From the NCBI GenBank assembly GCA_028564675.1, contig JAOVVO010000053.1:124001-188000 (forward strand): a DNA stretch of 64,000 bases. Direction: 5' to 3'. The translations under genes and the position numbers were made by a program. Positions 22,192 to 34,010 of this stretch are shown here, piece by piece. A model generated the notes under the pieces. It was not told where the DNA came from, did not search any database, and was given only the letters and a program-made list of their open reading frames with translations. This DNA is from Onchocerca lupi. Taxonomy: Eukaryota; Nematoda; Chromadorea; Rhabditida; Onchocercidae. Positions within the stretch are counted from its first letter, which is position 1. Every line of letters starts with the position of its first letter.

Positions 22192-24410
22192 ATGTCGACG
22201 TTAAAGTCAGCAAATGCTCCTGCGGATGATATGCAAGCAGGTGATCATGTTGGTAGTTCGGAGAAAAATACTACCTCAGTTCGCGGATTCTCTCCCGTCA
22301 CAACAAGTAGTAACCCTGGATCATTAGAAGAAATGCATCGAAAATGTCGTGAAGTATTCCCAATGTGCTTCGATGGAGCTAGGATGATGCTTACGAAAGC
22401 AATGTCTTCACATTTTCAGGTTATTCTTTCCGCAGTGCAATCAGAAATAATGCTGGCGATTGTTAAGGAACCTTTCTTTCAAGGAAGCATATAGTATTTC
22501 ACTTTATTTTTGTAGTGTTTCACTTTGTCATAGATTCAATTTTATATGTCAAATGAAGACCATATATTACAATATTTGAATATGAAAACTAAAAGATAAT
22601 ATGCAGGTAACTCATACGTTAAGTATATCGCCACAAAATACGGGATATCGTTTTGGTGCTACCTATGTTGGAACTAAAGCAACGCAACAAGAGGGCGAAA
22701 ATTTTCCTGTGCTTTTGGCGGACACTGATATTTCTGGTAATACTTCCGCAACATTTTTGCATCAATTTGGCGATCGGTGGCGAGTTAAAATGCAAGCCCA
22801 AACTCAAGGTAAGCGGTCTTTCAAATCGGCTTCTTTTTTGGATTTTACTGCAAACCATGTATATTGCTGTTATCTATTTTATGAAAGCTCTTCATCTTAT
22901 TTCTTCATATATTTTTTTGGTATATATATCTGTTGTCAACAGATTGATTGACAATAGCTTTCTATTTACGCTTGTCTAATTTTTAATGAATAGTTGAAGC
23001 GAACATATCCCATAGTAATTGTTGTTGAAGGTTTTTTTTTTCTTTTAATTTCAAAAATATCAAATTTGAAAGGTTGCTGAAAGTAAGAAGTATGTTGTTT
23101 TTTTTTTTTTTTTTTTTAAATGCATTTTTGGTTCTGCAATCAATTTTGAATTTCTCACTTTTACTATTCTTTTTTGTGGTTATTTTGAATAAGTCAAAAT
23201 TCATTCATAAAATTTCATTTTTATAAGATTTCAAATTTTTAAGGGAATAAGTTGGCAACAACTCAAGGAGGAGTCGAATATCGTGGTCGTCTTGCAACAC
23301 TGGGATTAACATGTGCAAATATTGACATCATCAATGATTCTGGGGTTGTTGTTGCCCAGTATCTACGACGCATAACTAAAAAGCTGGATTTAGGTGTCGA
23401 ATTTATCCATCAATATGGGATTCCCATTCCTGGAAGGCAACTTTCAATTGTAAACTATCAAGCAAGGTTGGATTGCTTTTCCATATTTTTCTTTATCTTT
23501 CAGAAATCAGACATTTATTGTCGCGTTTTGGATATCCCCCTTAATTTTAGGATCAGAACTATGATGTTTAATTTATCTGAGTTAGTCTTACTGAATGAAT
23601 TTATTAGATTTCTGATGAGGTGACTGGAGTTTTGTCGTTGTCTTTATCCAAGTAAAGGTCACTATAAATATAAATTTTCAATATTCTTTTTTATCTTGAA
23701 GTTTTTTTTTTTTTTCTCCTTTGAGCAATTCCTTTGCAGGTATACGGGTAAAAATTTTATTGCAAGTGGAATGTTCAGTTTTGATGCTCTTCATTTATGT
23801 TACTATCATAAGCAACGTGATAATATTTCATTTGGTGTTGAATTCGAAAGTTCGACACGATCTGGAGAAGCAGTTACTACTATTGGTTATCAGGTGAGCA
23901 ACCAATGAATAGTTTTTTAAAGTTTTTTCTGGGGAAAACTTCGATGGACAATTGATTACGCAGTCCCATACATATCCTATCACATATGAAATTTCTGTCA
24001 ATAACTGCGATGCATTCTGTTGATTTTGCGCGTAAAATTTTGTGCGTTTTTTGAAAAGTAATCCATGTTCATTTTTATGACAGATAATCTCTTTCTTAAT
24101 TTTTCTTCTTTTAAATCTCATGCTTGTATTTTACAACTTTCAAGATTTTGAAAAGGCTAATTCGATTTGTAGCAGAGATTGAATTTTATCTATTCAACAA
24201 AACTTTGCCAAGAATTATCTGTTCAATTTTTAGGCTGAGATTCCAGACGAAGGTGTGACAATGAGAGCGTCAGTGAATACCGATTGGTCAGTTGGAGCAG
24301 TATTTGAGAAAAAGCTTTCTAGAAATTTACCGTTTACATTGGCCATATCCGGAATGCTCAATCATGTTAAGGCGCAGGGAAAGTTTGGCATTGGTCTTAT
24401 AATCGGTTAA
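22192..24410 (+). CDS. TOMM40: TOMM40, pore of the mitochondrial TOM complex
   Basis: Five exons (22192-22419, 22607-22808, 23244-23466, 23740-23893, 24234-24410) join in phase to 327 residues. After a Ser/Thr-rich N-terminus of about 40 residues come the family landmarks: EEMHRKCREVFPMCFDGA, the VTHTLSISPQNTGYRFGATY strand pair, FPVLLADTDISGNTSATF, VVAQYLRRITKKLDLGVEF, ALHLCYYHKQRDNISFGVEF, EIPDEGVTMRASVNTDWSVG and the closing LNHVKAQGKFGIGLIIG. The last segment ends in the beta-signal read by the SAM complex. Tom40 is the 19-strand beta-barrel that admits nearly all nuclear-encoded mitochondrial precursors. Length and motif order match other nematode TOMM-40 proteins. A diverged second copy follows downstream in the same orientation. 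Confidence 0.95.
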
Positions 24411-26443
24411 TTAGTATACAGTTAATTATTTTAAATACTAAATGTTAATCAGTGTGTCTGAATTGTTATGTAATTTGGAATTTTTGCAATAAACTTGGCC
24501 ATTTTGTTCTTATTTGTTTAATTAACACTGTCCAAAGGGCAGCAAAATGTTTGTATTGTAATTAAATAAAGTTTTTTGATTTGCTTCAGATGTCATCTTT
24601 GATGGCAATAATGATCTGGAGTTAATCAATCCATTAATCACAGCAAGTTTTCTTTTCAGATGTTTTTCTCATAATTTCTGTAAGATTTTCGAAAATTGCC
24701 ATATAATTTCATTTTTTAATAATTTTGCTATTTATAGTTCTAATGTGGATTTTACTCATTAGCTTTTCACTATTGCTTATTAGATTTGATTAGAGCAAGT
24801 CGATTTTATTCATGTAAATTTTAGGTTTATTAAGGAAAAACAGTCTGTGTAAAGATTCTTGAATATATATATTTTTATTTTTATATATATTTGTTCTTTT
24901 AACTCTAGCATTAGTTTCGAAAGCAGACTTATTTTTGAATTCGTTGCTTCTTTACAGAAAACACTGTTGACTGATTGCTGTAATTTAGCCTTTTTTTTTT
25001 TCGCACGTTCAAAGTTTTTGGAATATGTCGACATTTTAATTTTTATATTGCGCTCATAGATATACTTTACCTGTGCTTTATACTGTATTCAAAGTGATGT
25101 TCCTCTTTATGCTTAGTTAAATCTATCAATATTTTGTTCAAGAATTTGATATTTTCAACAATTGAGTTTTTTTTACAACATATTTATTATGAATTTAGTT
25201 TGCTGATGTAATATTTGTTTTGCTTTTTTTTTTCTTTCCCTCTCCATTCATTTGTTTTTTTTGTGGTCTTTACTTCTTGTAGTAACAAATAGCTTTTCTA
25301 AATGCTATACAATCTATGTTTTACTTTGCTCACTCCTCTTAGAATTCAAAAGATTCATACATTTTCATTTTTCTTCATGATTTTTTCGTATTTTGTCAAA
25401 AACGTACGGATTTATGAGGGATAAAATATATCCTTTCATTTCGAATATTATTCAAAAAGTGAAATTTGCAGTTAGTGAACTGTTGGATATGCTTTTGATT
25501 TTAGAACTGCAATGTTTTTTTTTTTTTTTTTTGTTTTCTTTTTTTTCACAATAAAAGTTCACATTGCTTTTGTTCACTCGCATTATAAGTTTGATTTTCG
25601 TTGAAAGATGGAAAAGAGCAAGGATGTCTTTGCATTTCTTGTTCAGTTCGTATGAATCTACCAGCAGGATGAGTATTTGTGTCGGGGATTGGAGATTGGA
25701 GATCAAAGGAGTCGGCAATTAATGGATGTTTTATTGTTCTGAATAGTATATGTATGTTGAATTGCATTTTCGTAATTGATCTCAGCCGTCTATCACATCA
25801 GGATATTCACTGATTTCCAATTTCAAGAATTTCTATTGCATTTGTTTTATTCTTGGTGAATCGATCTTACTCATTACCACGGTTGATGTTCATAAAATCA
25901 ACCAGAAGTGAATCAGTTTGTAATGAATTTACTCCAGAAGTGAAATAAATTCATTACAATTGATCCATCCATGGTTGATTGAATTTACTTCGTTGTCTAA
26001 TAAAGTGAGAGCATTTGCGACATACGCATACACTATTTGCTGTGGAAGGAAAGATACCGACATGATATATCTATCCTTTGATAAGGTAAAGTTATGACGC
26101 TCAACTTTTGCGAATCTTTTTGGCGGTAACTTGATTTTGTTGAAGTATTATTGGCCCTGTTATCTTCAAAAGATGACAATATTTCTCTGTGATAGTCTTG
26201 GTGTTGTTGTATTGGGATTGGCGTCTGATGGAGTTTTTTTTAAAGAGAGTAGATCACAAAATTAAATTAAGTCATTATATTATAAAATTAAGTTAATATT
26301 ATAAAATTAATAATTGTTAAGTTTCATTCAATTCTTGTCAAAGATAATTATGATTAGTTGGAGAAATGCACTGAAGGATTTGAAATATTTGTAATAAAAT
26401 TCTAAAATTGATATTGCAAATCAAAAACTGGAACAATATACAG
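24411..26443. other. Spacer between TOMM40 and its diverged copy
   Basis: AT-rich DNA containing the TOMM40 3' untranslated region, T runs near 25510-25545, and an 11-bp inverted repeat GTAATGAATTT / AAATTCATTAC at 25920-25930 and 25947-25957. No conserved coding exon was recognised. Confidence 0.45.
24488..24493 (+). promoter_or_regulatory. Polyadenylation signal AATAAA after TOMM40
   Basis: Canonical hexamer about 78 bases after the TOMM40 stop codon; a second AATAAA lies near 24564. Confidence 0.5.
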
Positions 26444-29400
26444 AGCATAATGATGGAGTCATTTCGGAGAATAAACTAAAGCTACCATCTTGTGGATTGC
26501 CACGAGTATATCGAAAATATGCGCCTGATAAATCGAGAAAAATCCAGGAACATTGAGCAACTTTCATAAGGAATGTTTAGCTTGCATTGGAAATCACTTC
26601 ACAGGATTGCACTTTGCAATTATTCCATCAACCGGTATAAAGGTAACAGATTTTTCTCACTTCTTACCTTTGTTTCACATCGAAATCTCTATTATTATGC
26701 AATATCTACAAGATATTGTAATATTCTGTCCTAAAACTGATTATTCTAGTTGAATAATCAGATAACGAATGATAATATAATATCAAATCACTTTTTTTTA
26801 CTTCTTTTTTTTAAAAAACAACCAAAGTAAAATTCTTTTTAATTTAATTTTTTATATCAATCATGAAAAATTTTGGATCCTTTGTCTTATTACAAATAAT
26901 TTAGTATGTTGATGAGACCAATGCTGTAGTCCTGCTCGAATTAAATCGAATTGATTTTGCTATATTCGATATACTACGGACAGAAATAGATGAGGGAGAG
27001 AAGACAATTCTTATTCCGGAACTTTCAAATTATATTTTGAAATTCTTCTAAAGATCTGTAAAGATTTTAAACTTTTGCAGATTGAAAACGCTATCAATCT
27101 TGATTAGTTCTACAATTTATGGTCTCTAGGACTTGGGAAAATTTCTCGTAATTTTATCAATATTTTTCAACTTTATGCTGCATTTTTTTTTTCTAGTTAA
27201 AAAATAAATTAAGAATAGGAACAACAGAAATGAACGATGAATTAATCACAAAATATATAACGACAAGACAAACATGATTTGGTAAACATGATATGCTTGT
27301 TGAAGCGATAACCAATTTTAGGACTCCATGGCCTTTGATAAGCATTTCACAAATTTTCGAAGACTTCTGGTACATGTCAATAGCGTACTCTTTACAAGGT
27401 TGGTTGATTGCATGAGAGATTTAATAAAACTTTAAAATATTTTGTGGGAAACGATGTTGTGATATTGGGCCACTAAAACCGTTTACGATCAAAAGGACGA
27501 TCTCCATTTCATCGATAAATGATAGAATTATTCCATTTCAAACGACTTTTTTTCTAAAAATTTGATCATTTCAAATTTATTTCTCACTGATCGGATATCA
27601 ACAGAAATATGAGAATTAGATGTGTGTCAAAAATTTTTGTAATAAATACAGAATTATCCAGAATTAGAATTTTTGAATTTCTGGAAGAATTTTGACCATG
27701 ACAACTGCAAATAAAATGATACTTGTTTCCGCATGACTTAAATTAAATCTAATTTAATAAATTGAATTCAATTACATCCAATGGAGTTAAATTGAATGAG
27801 CGAAAGTGAACAAACTTGAATTAGTTTTAAAGTAAAATAAATTAGTTGAGTCACCAAAGAAAATACTTCTAGAATATTCAAAATATTTTTAAATCTTTCA
27901 TCAATTTACTAATCATGCTTTTAATATTTTAAATATTCTTAATTGTTGAAATGAGATTGTGAGGTAAGGTGAAATCTTTTCAGCGAATCCACTTTGAGTT
28001 CCTTAACACAGTACTGATTAGAAGATAAAAGTACGATAATATTTCCTATTTGCCTAATTAAAAACGCGCCTTAAAAGCTAATCTGAAAAACATCTGCTTA
28101 AAAATTGATTACTGGCTTATATGCTTCTGTAAGATATTATTTACTTGTAAATTAATAGAAGTTTTGGGGTTTATCAGCAATTTTAAAATTTGATAAAATA
28201 TTGAAAAAAAAAAATCGATGAAGTAGAAAAGGAGATTTCGGAAAACATTTACATCATTGTTAATCCTTCGTTCTACCTGAAATACATCACGGCAAATTAT
28301 ATGCTTAAAATGGATTGCACTAAGCAAGATGCAGTAAAAACTGCATTTCGTCTGACATGATGATCTGATAATGAGAATGGGTATAAAATATCTCTGAATA
28401 TAAAACATATTTCATATCAAACTCAGACAATTATCATTCAAATATTTAGAGAAAAAGCCAAAAAGTGATGTAGAACTGGAATATTACGGTCGTATAGGGA
28501 TATTAGCCCCCAAACAAACCAGCTATTGGCCATCCCATCCAGTTGCGAAATGCTCGATCAGTTATTTGCGAAATATAACGCAAAAATTAGCCCTTGGTTC
28601 GCAATTAACATTACGTTCTTCGTCTATGCGATCACAACCTAATCAACAATTATCTGGTGTTACTTACTATGCGCGTTTGTTTTTCAATGAAATATTTGAA
28701 GCTTCAATTGAGATAATCAATAGTTAACTGATTTTGACGCAAATTTATCTTTTCTTTCTTATAAGTAATTTAGGGTTTAAAAATCTTGGCTATTTGATTT
28801 CGAATTCTATAAATTGATTTTAAATTAATTTTTCAACACTACCAGTTTGCAATGTGCATTTCCATCTCTTTGAAATTGCAAAAAATTTGTGAGCTTTTAA
28901 AGCATTTTACAATGAAATTTATGAATGCTTGATTATTCGGTGATTTTTTTTATGAAGAATTTCTTGCTAAATTCTTGATAAATTTCTCGAATCAAGATTT
29001 ATAGACCTAAAATGAACCTGTTTCAGAAGGGACCAACATATACAGCATGTCTTGAATTTTGCAAAACTAATGGGTATCATTTCTCATACTTTCGAAATAT
29101 TAACAAATATTTGGCATGCGCGATTAACATAACAGGTTCAATAGATGATTACACACAATTAAGAAGTACCATAAGTATCAAAGTAAGACTTTGAAATTGT
29201 TTAGGCTCTTCCAATATCAAATGTAAGCTTGATTTTTTTGCATCAAAAATCAAAATTGACAAACAAATTATATTTATCGATTAAGCGATTGAGAATTGAT
29301 TTTAATTTGTATTAAAAATGAGAGAGAATTTCAGTAAAAGATACTTCGGAAAAGGCGTTAATATAGCATAAAAAGTAAACTGAAGTCTTTTAATCAAAAA

Positions 29401-29707
29401 ACTCTTTAAAGAATTTAAAGTTTTTACTCAAATTTAAGTTTTAAAATTTCCTATAAATTACTGATATTAAAATGCTCAAACGATTTTTTCAAATGCAGTT
29501 ATTTAATGACAAATTCACAAATTTTAATCACATATTTTAGACAAAAATGCCGGAATATGGATTGATCATTCGGGGAAATTTAGCGAATGATGGAGCGATT
29601 TGCGGTATTGTCAAGGAACAATTCATCGAAGATTTTCCGACCAAAATAATAATCTCTGGAATTTGTTTGCTGGTGATTACAGTTTCGAGATCGGTTTTTC
29701 CGCCTGA
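26444..29707 (+). pseudogene. Diverged, broken tandem TOM40-like copy
   Basis: Five segments match successive TOMM40 exons in order. Segment 26541-26642 (NPGTLSNFHKECLACIGNHF) matches exon 1's NPGSLEEMHRKCREVF and also ends in phase 0. Segment 26905-27057 loosely matches exon 2. Segment 28450-28675 (ELEYYGRIGILAP ... ISYLRNITQKLALGSQL ... VTYYAR) matches exon 3 and enters in the same phase. Segments 29027-29182 and 29541-29707 match exons 4 and 5 (MPEYGLIIRGNLANDGAICG; a shifted-frame SFEIGFSA end resembles the beta-signal). Breaks: the frame shifts at the A run 26537-26542; a stop precedes the exon-2 donor; the exon-3 donor no longer fits the phase; the frame shifts again near 29660; no clear start codon is seen. 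It may be a pseudogene, or a fast-evolving paralogue in a sequence with indel errors. Confidence 0.75.
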
Positions 29708-31642
29708 TATTTTAGCAATTTCGAATGTCCCTAAAAGTTTCTACGTTCATTATCTTGATTTTTTGTTAGCAATTGTAACTCTTTTCTTGCCTTATACGAT
29801 CAAATTATCTATAAATATTCAAAAATCAAACCAATCGATATTATCGTTTTCAATTATTGCATATTTCATGAAAGTTGCTTAAAATTTTTCAATGCTCTCT
29901 TCATATTTTCATGAATTAGTAATACAATTTATGCTTCTATCAGTTGTTTTTCAAATCACTTTTATGCTTTATCGTCACAATGATACAGTTGATCAATTTC
30001 ATAACTGATCAATAAAGCAAGTCAGTTTTTTTCTTTTCCTTTTTTAAGATAACTTCTAATTTAGAAACTTTGAGGTCATCGATCTGAAAGTACAAACAAA
30101 GCCAATTCTATTTTATGAAAATGAAAATCGATAATTTCTTTTCTCGGAATTCTTCTACAAGATTTTTTTGTCCTTTCTTGTTACTACTATTGTAATCGGT
30201 TTATTATTTGATCTCAGAAGATCTGTTAAAGTTTCACTAGCCTGGTTCCACTCTCATACTTCTCCCAATCAATGAAGTACTTTCTGTGAAGAAATTAGAT
30301 CTCTTGACAGTAATAGCTTTCGCAAAATTCACAGCAGCATATCTTGATAATAGAAAAGCTGAAGAAGTTAGTGATGATGAATTATTACATCAAGTTTATC
30401 TGTTCTTTTTTAAATAATATTAAGCAAAAAAAAAAAAATAGGAATCGAATTATGATCTATAATTTATGAGTTCTTTGTAAATATGATTTATTATTAAAAT
30501 TTCTGAATTGTGAGTTTATTTCCAATCCAGTTTCATCAATTATATAATAGTTGATGCTGAAGATCTGCATGCTACACATTCGATGAAACTGCATTTTGAG
30601 TAATTTATATATAATTGTGAATATGTGGAAAAGAATGTTTCACAAATATCAAGTGTGTTTCTATGTTGAATTGTAAAGTTGAATCAAATATTTGAATAAT
30701 TTTGCTGGGAATGCTTTTTTATGACTTACTATATTTCATTTATTATTCTATTTTTTCCAAAATAAAATTTTGCAAAAGCAAAGTCTGATAACATTTCCAA
30801 TCATTATGTTTAATCATCGAAATCTTTTTCATGGTTATTTGATTGTTTAAAGAGTTGAAGGCTAATTTGATTTGATTTTGATTATTGATTTTCTTTGATA
30901 TTACTTTGATAATTTATCCTGATGATGCCTTAGCTTCAAAATCGTTAATTCAACACTGTTCACATTGGACTTCTTGAGCAGTTATTTTATTTTGAACAAT
31001 TTCCAATTTGAATTGAATTATATTTATCTAATCATTTTCGACTCGTTCAATTACATTCAGTATCCTCTGTTAAGATTTATTGAATCATCTTTGGTATATT
31101 ATTTACATAAAAAATTTCTTCATAGATTAGAATCTATTTTGGTTATTTGTTATTTCATTGGAAACAATTCCGCTCCTTCAAATAGATTCAGCCATTGCAT
31201 TTATCATTTCTATTGGTTCATTTGATCATTTTTTTGATCAGATGTTAAATTAAACTCGAATTAAATCTTTGAAGCGTTAAAATGATGTATTATTTTAGAG
31301 TTTGACGAAGAATTCGTTCATTAAATCTTTATTAATGCTGATTGCTTATGTGGGATTAGACAACCCAATAATTATGTTTTGAAGGAAGATGATTACAAAG
31401 TTAATTCATTTAATATATGCAATTAATCGAGCTTTAAAAGGCTAAATTCTAATCAGATGACTCGACTAATTGAAGTATTTTAATATTTTCCAAAGAACAA
31501 ATTGCAGAATTAGTGGTTTGTTCTATGTTAAGTATGTTCTTAGTAAGGATGCTATAAAATAATGTCCCTACTAGGCCAATTTCGATATGTGTACAAATAC
31601 TTTATGGCCATATAGCATTGCATGGATATTTAAGACAACAAA

Positions 31643-31726
31643 AGAAAGTTAACTGAAGCGATGCTATTTACATTCAGGCTGTAAAAGAAGCTAACTGAAG
31701 CGATGCTATTTACATTCAGGCTGTAA
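31643..31726. repeat. 42-bp perfect-period tandem duplication
   Basis: AACTGAAGCGATGCTATTTA starts at 31651 and again at 31693, with the neighbouring bases also repeated and only one or two differences. This indicates a recent duplication. Confidence 0.9.
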
Positions 31727-33589
31727 AATACTAACTCCCATACCAAGCCATTTTTACTAAGCCATTTCTTTTCATCCTCTTTTTTTTCCTTATTACTTTA
31801 TTCAAAGTTCCTATCCTTAGAATAAGCTCTACTTTACATTTCACTTAAACATTTTTCCAGTCTGAATCAATTTTTTGGAAACTGAATCAATCTTTGAAAT
31901 TGTCATTTTTGACAACCATATCGAGAACAAAGACTTTATCTTTTTAGTTTTTGCCTCTTTTTCCATTCGCTTGCTTGTTTCCTTGGCCCTTCTAGCCTAA
32001 TTTTAAATTTTGTACTACTTCTCTCCAGACTTCTTGAAAAATTCAAAAGTTATGTCTAATAAAGAACTGGTGAAATGTGAAAAGGATTGCGGAAATGAAA
32101 AAAATTTTAAGACCATCTGTTTTATCTAAACTCATTTACTGAGTAAATAATTGATTCACAGAAAAAATAGAATTCGATCAATTTTTTTTTCCTGAAAACA
32201 TCCGTGTTATGAGAATCGGTTCTTTATTTTTTAATCTGAAATGTATTTTACATGTTATAGTTTTTTAAATTTCTTTCAAAGGACTATTTCCAATTAAAAA
32301 ATTAAAACCATTAACATTACGCTGTTAACAAATCAAAATTTTTCCTGAGAAATGAATTGAAATAATTGGATAATAATTGACGTTCTTCTAAATATATCTT
32401 CTACTTATAAAATAAATAATGCATTTAGATCAGAATGAAACGAACAATTCAGGAAGTAAACAAAAAGATCTGTACGTCAGCTGTCAATCAGTGATTCAAA
32501 ACGATCGAACAGAGAGTGCAGTTTGAGAACTTGCAACCTATTTAGCATGAACTCATTTGATCATCACGTATCTAGCTGTTTTAATAATAGTGACGTTAGA
32601 ATTAGCTCATGTCACCATTACTGATTCCAGTAATAATCAAAGTTAAAGGAAAATAATCTCGTCTCATCGGATGGCAAATCCAATCGTTCAATTCATTTAT
32701 ACTACTGTTGAGTTATAAATCCGAACATTGTAAATATTTGGATTTATAAAATTAATTCTTCAAATTTCTTATAAATAAGCTTTAATCAAGTTCCTTAAAT
32801 GGCTTAATTTATCAAACTTAGTTGAGACGAATTTTTTTCTTCAAAAAAATAACCATCTTGCATCTTATAATAATTTTCTTTAAGAATACTTCGAGATTAG
32901 GCAATAACACTTGAGATCATTTTAAGTTTAAGATCAAATTTTAGAATTTAGTAACGAAGCTGTTACGTCCAAAGATTTCTATGAATAAAGGCAGATTATC
33001 GATTATTTTTCACATCTAAAGAATCTCGAACTTTATTTCGGATTAAAGAACCAAAATGAGAAGATTAAGCATAGTGAAGCTTTTCTCTGTGGACGTCCTA
33101 TAATCCGTTTGCATCCAATTGCAAACTTCTTGTTTGCACTATGTCATCTATTTAAATGTTGAAAATTCAATTTTTTGTTTTTTGTTTTTTTTTTCTATAC
33201 AAAGCAATTTATTCAATTCAAATTCAACTCTTCCATACCAGCAATTGCCAATTCCATCTATCGCTTTCTTCTTTTTACAAAAAATATTCATAGCAAAGAA
33301 ACAACTCAATTTTTTTTTCAAATTCTATTCTTTAATTTTAAAATTTCGCTGACATTTTCCAAAAATGATTTAGTAGTTTTTAAAGACAAAATATCATCCA
33401 CTTGCTTCAACTAGTACATTTCCTTATCTCATTCCACCAGACAAACTGTTTCGCAAAAAAAAAAAAAAAATCTTTCTGATATCTTCGCTGTCAATGGTTT
33501 CGGACCATGCATCTCATTTGTATATTTTTCGGAAATAATAATTCCCACGTTTGCCCGTATTCTATCACATCGTTATCCGTAAAATTGAG

Positions 33590-33649
33590 AATACTGTAAT
33601 TGTACTGTAAATACTGTCACTACACCGTAAATACCGTCATCATACTGTA
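33590..33649. repeat. Three 20-bp tandem units upstream of SPSB
   Basis: Units 33590-33609, 33610-33629 and 33630-33649 follow the pattern AATACTGTNNNNNNACTGTA with substitutions. They end about 360 bases before the SPSB start codon. Confidence 0.8.
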
Positions 33650-34010
33650 CCGTCTCTCATCCTTATCCAGAAAAATACTGTCTGTGTCCAAAGAATTCGT
33701 CCGAACCGTCCAAAAGTTCGGTCACACGTAGGGAATGGACAATTACTTTGTTTGCTTGTATGATAGATATCGATGTGTTATCTGCAAGTGGGGTGGGAGA
33801 TCTCTAGTATGTGTTTTTTCCGGATATGGGATTTCCGGATGGTTAGTTTCGATTTATGGCTTCGGAGAGGAGGAATAATTCCTGCCTTTCCGAATATGAG
33901 ATATGATTTTAGCTCATGCCTTTTCGAATACATGATTTCAGAAAGAAAAAATAGCTTATTTTTCTATAAATATATTTTAATTTGAGGTCGAAGGAAAATC
34001 CGAAGCCGCA

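Larger units (their letters stand above)
29708..34010. other. Spacer before the SPSB gene
   Basis: 4.3 kb of AT-rich DNA without a recognisable exon; several open frames in it are low-complexity. Notable pieces are a 42-bp tandem duplication at 31643-31726 and a three-unit 20-bp repeat at 33590-33649. The latter part should include the SPSB promoter. Confidence 0.45.

Noticed and set aside
22619..22858. Minus-strand frame across TOMM40 exon 2
   Set aside because: Antisense shadow of a confidently assigned exon.
30965..31225. Phe/Tyr/Ile-rich 86-residue plus-strand frame
   Set aside because: Low-complexity translation of AT-rich spacer; no homology, start context or splice sites.
33119..33414. 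Overlapping Phe-rich frames as small membrane proteins
   Set aside because: Composition simply reflects T runs; two overlapping frames are equally open.
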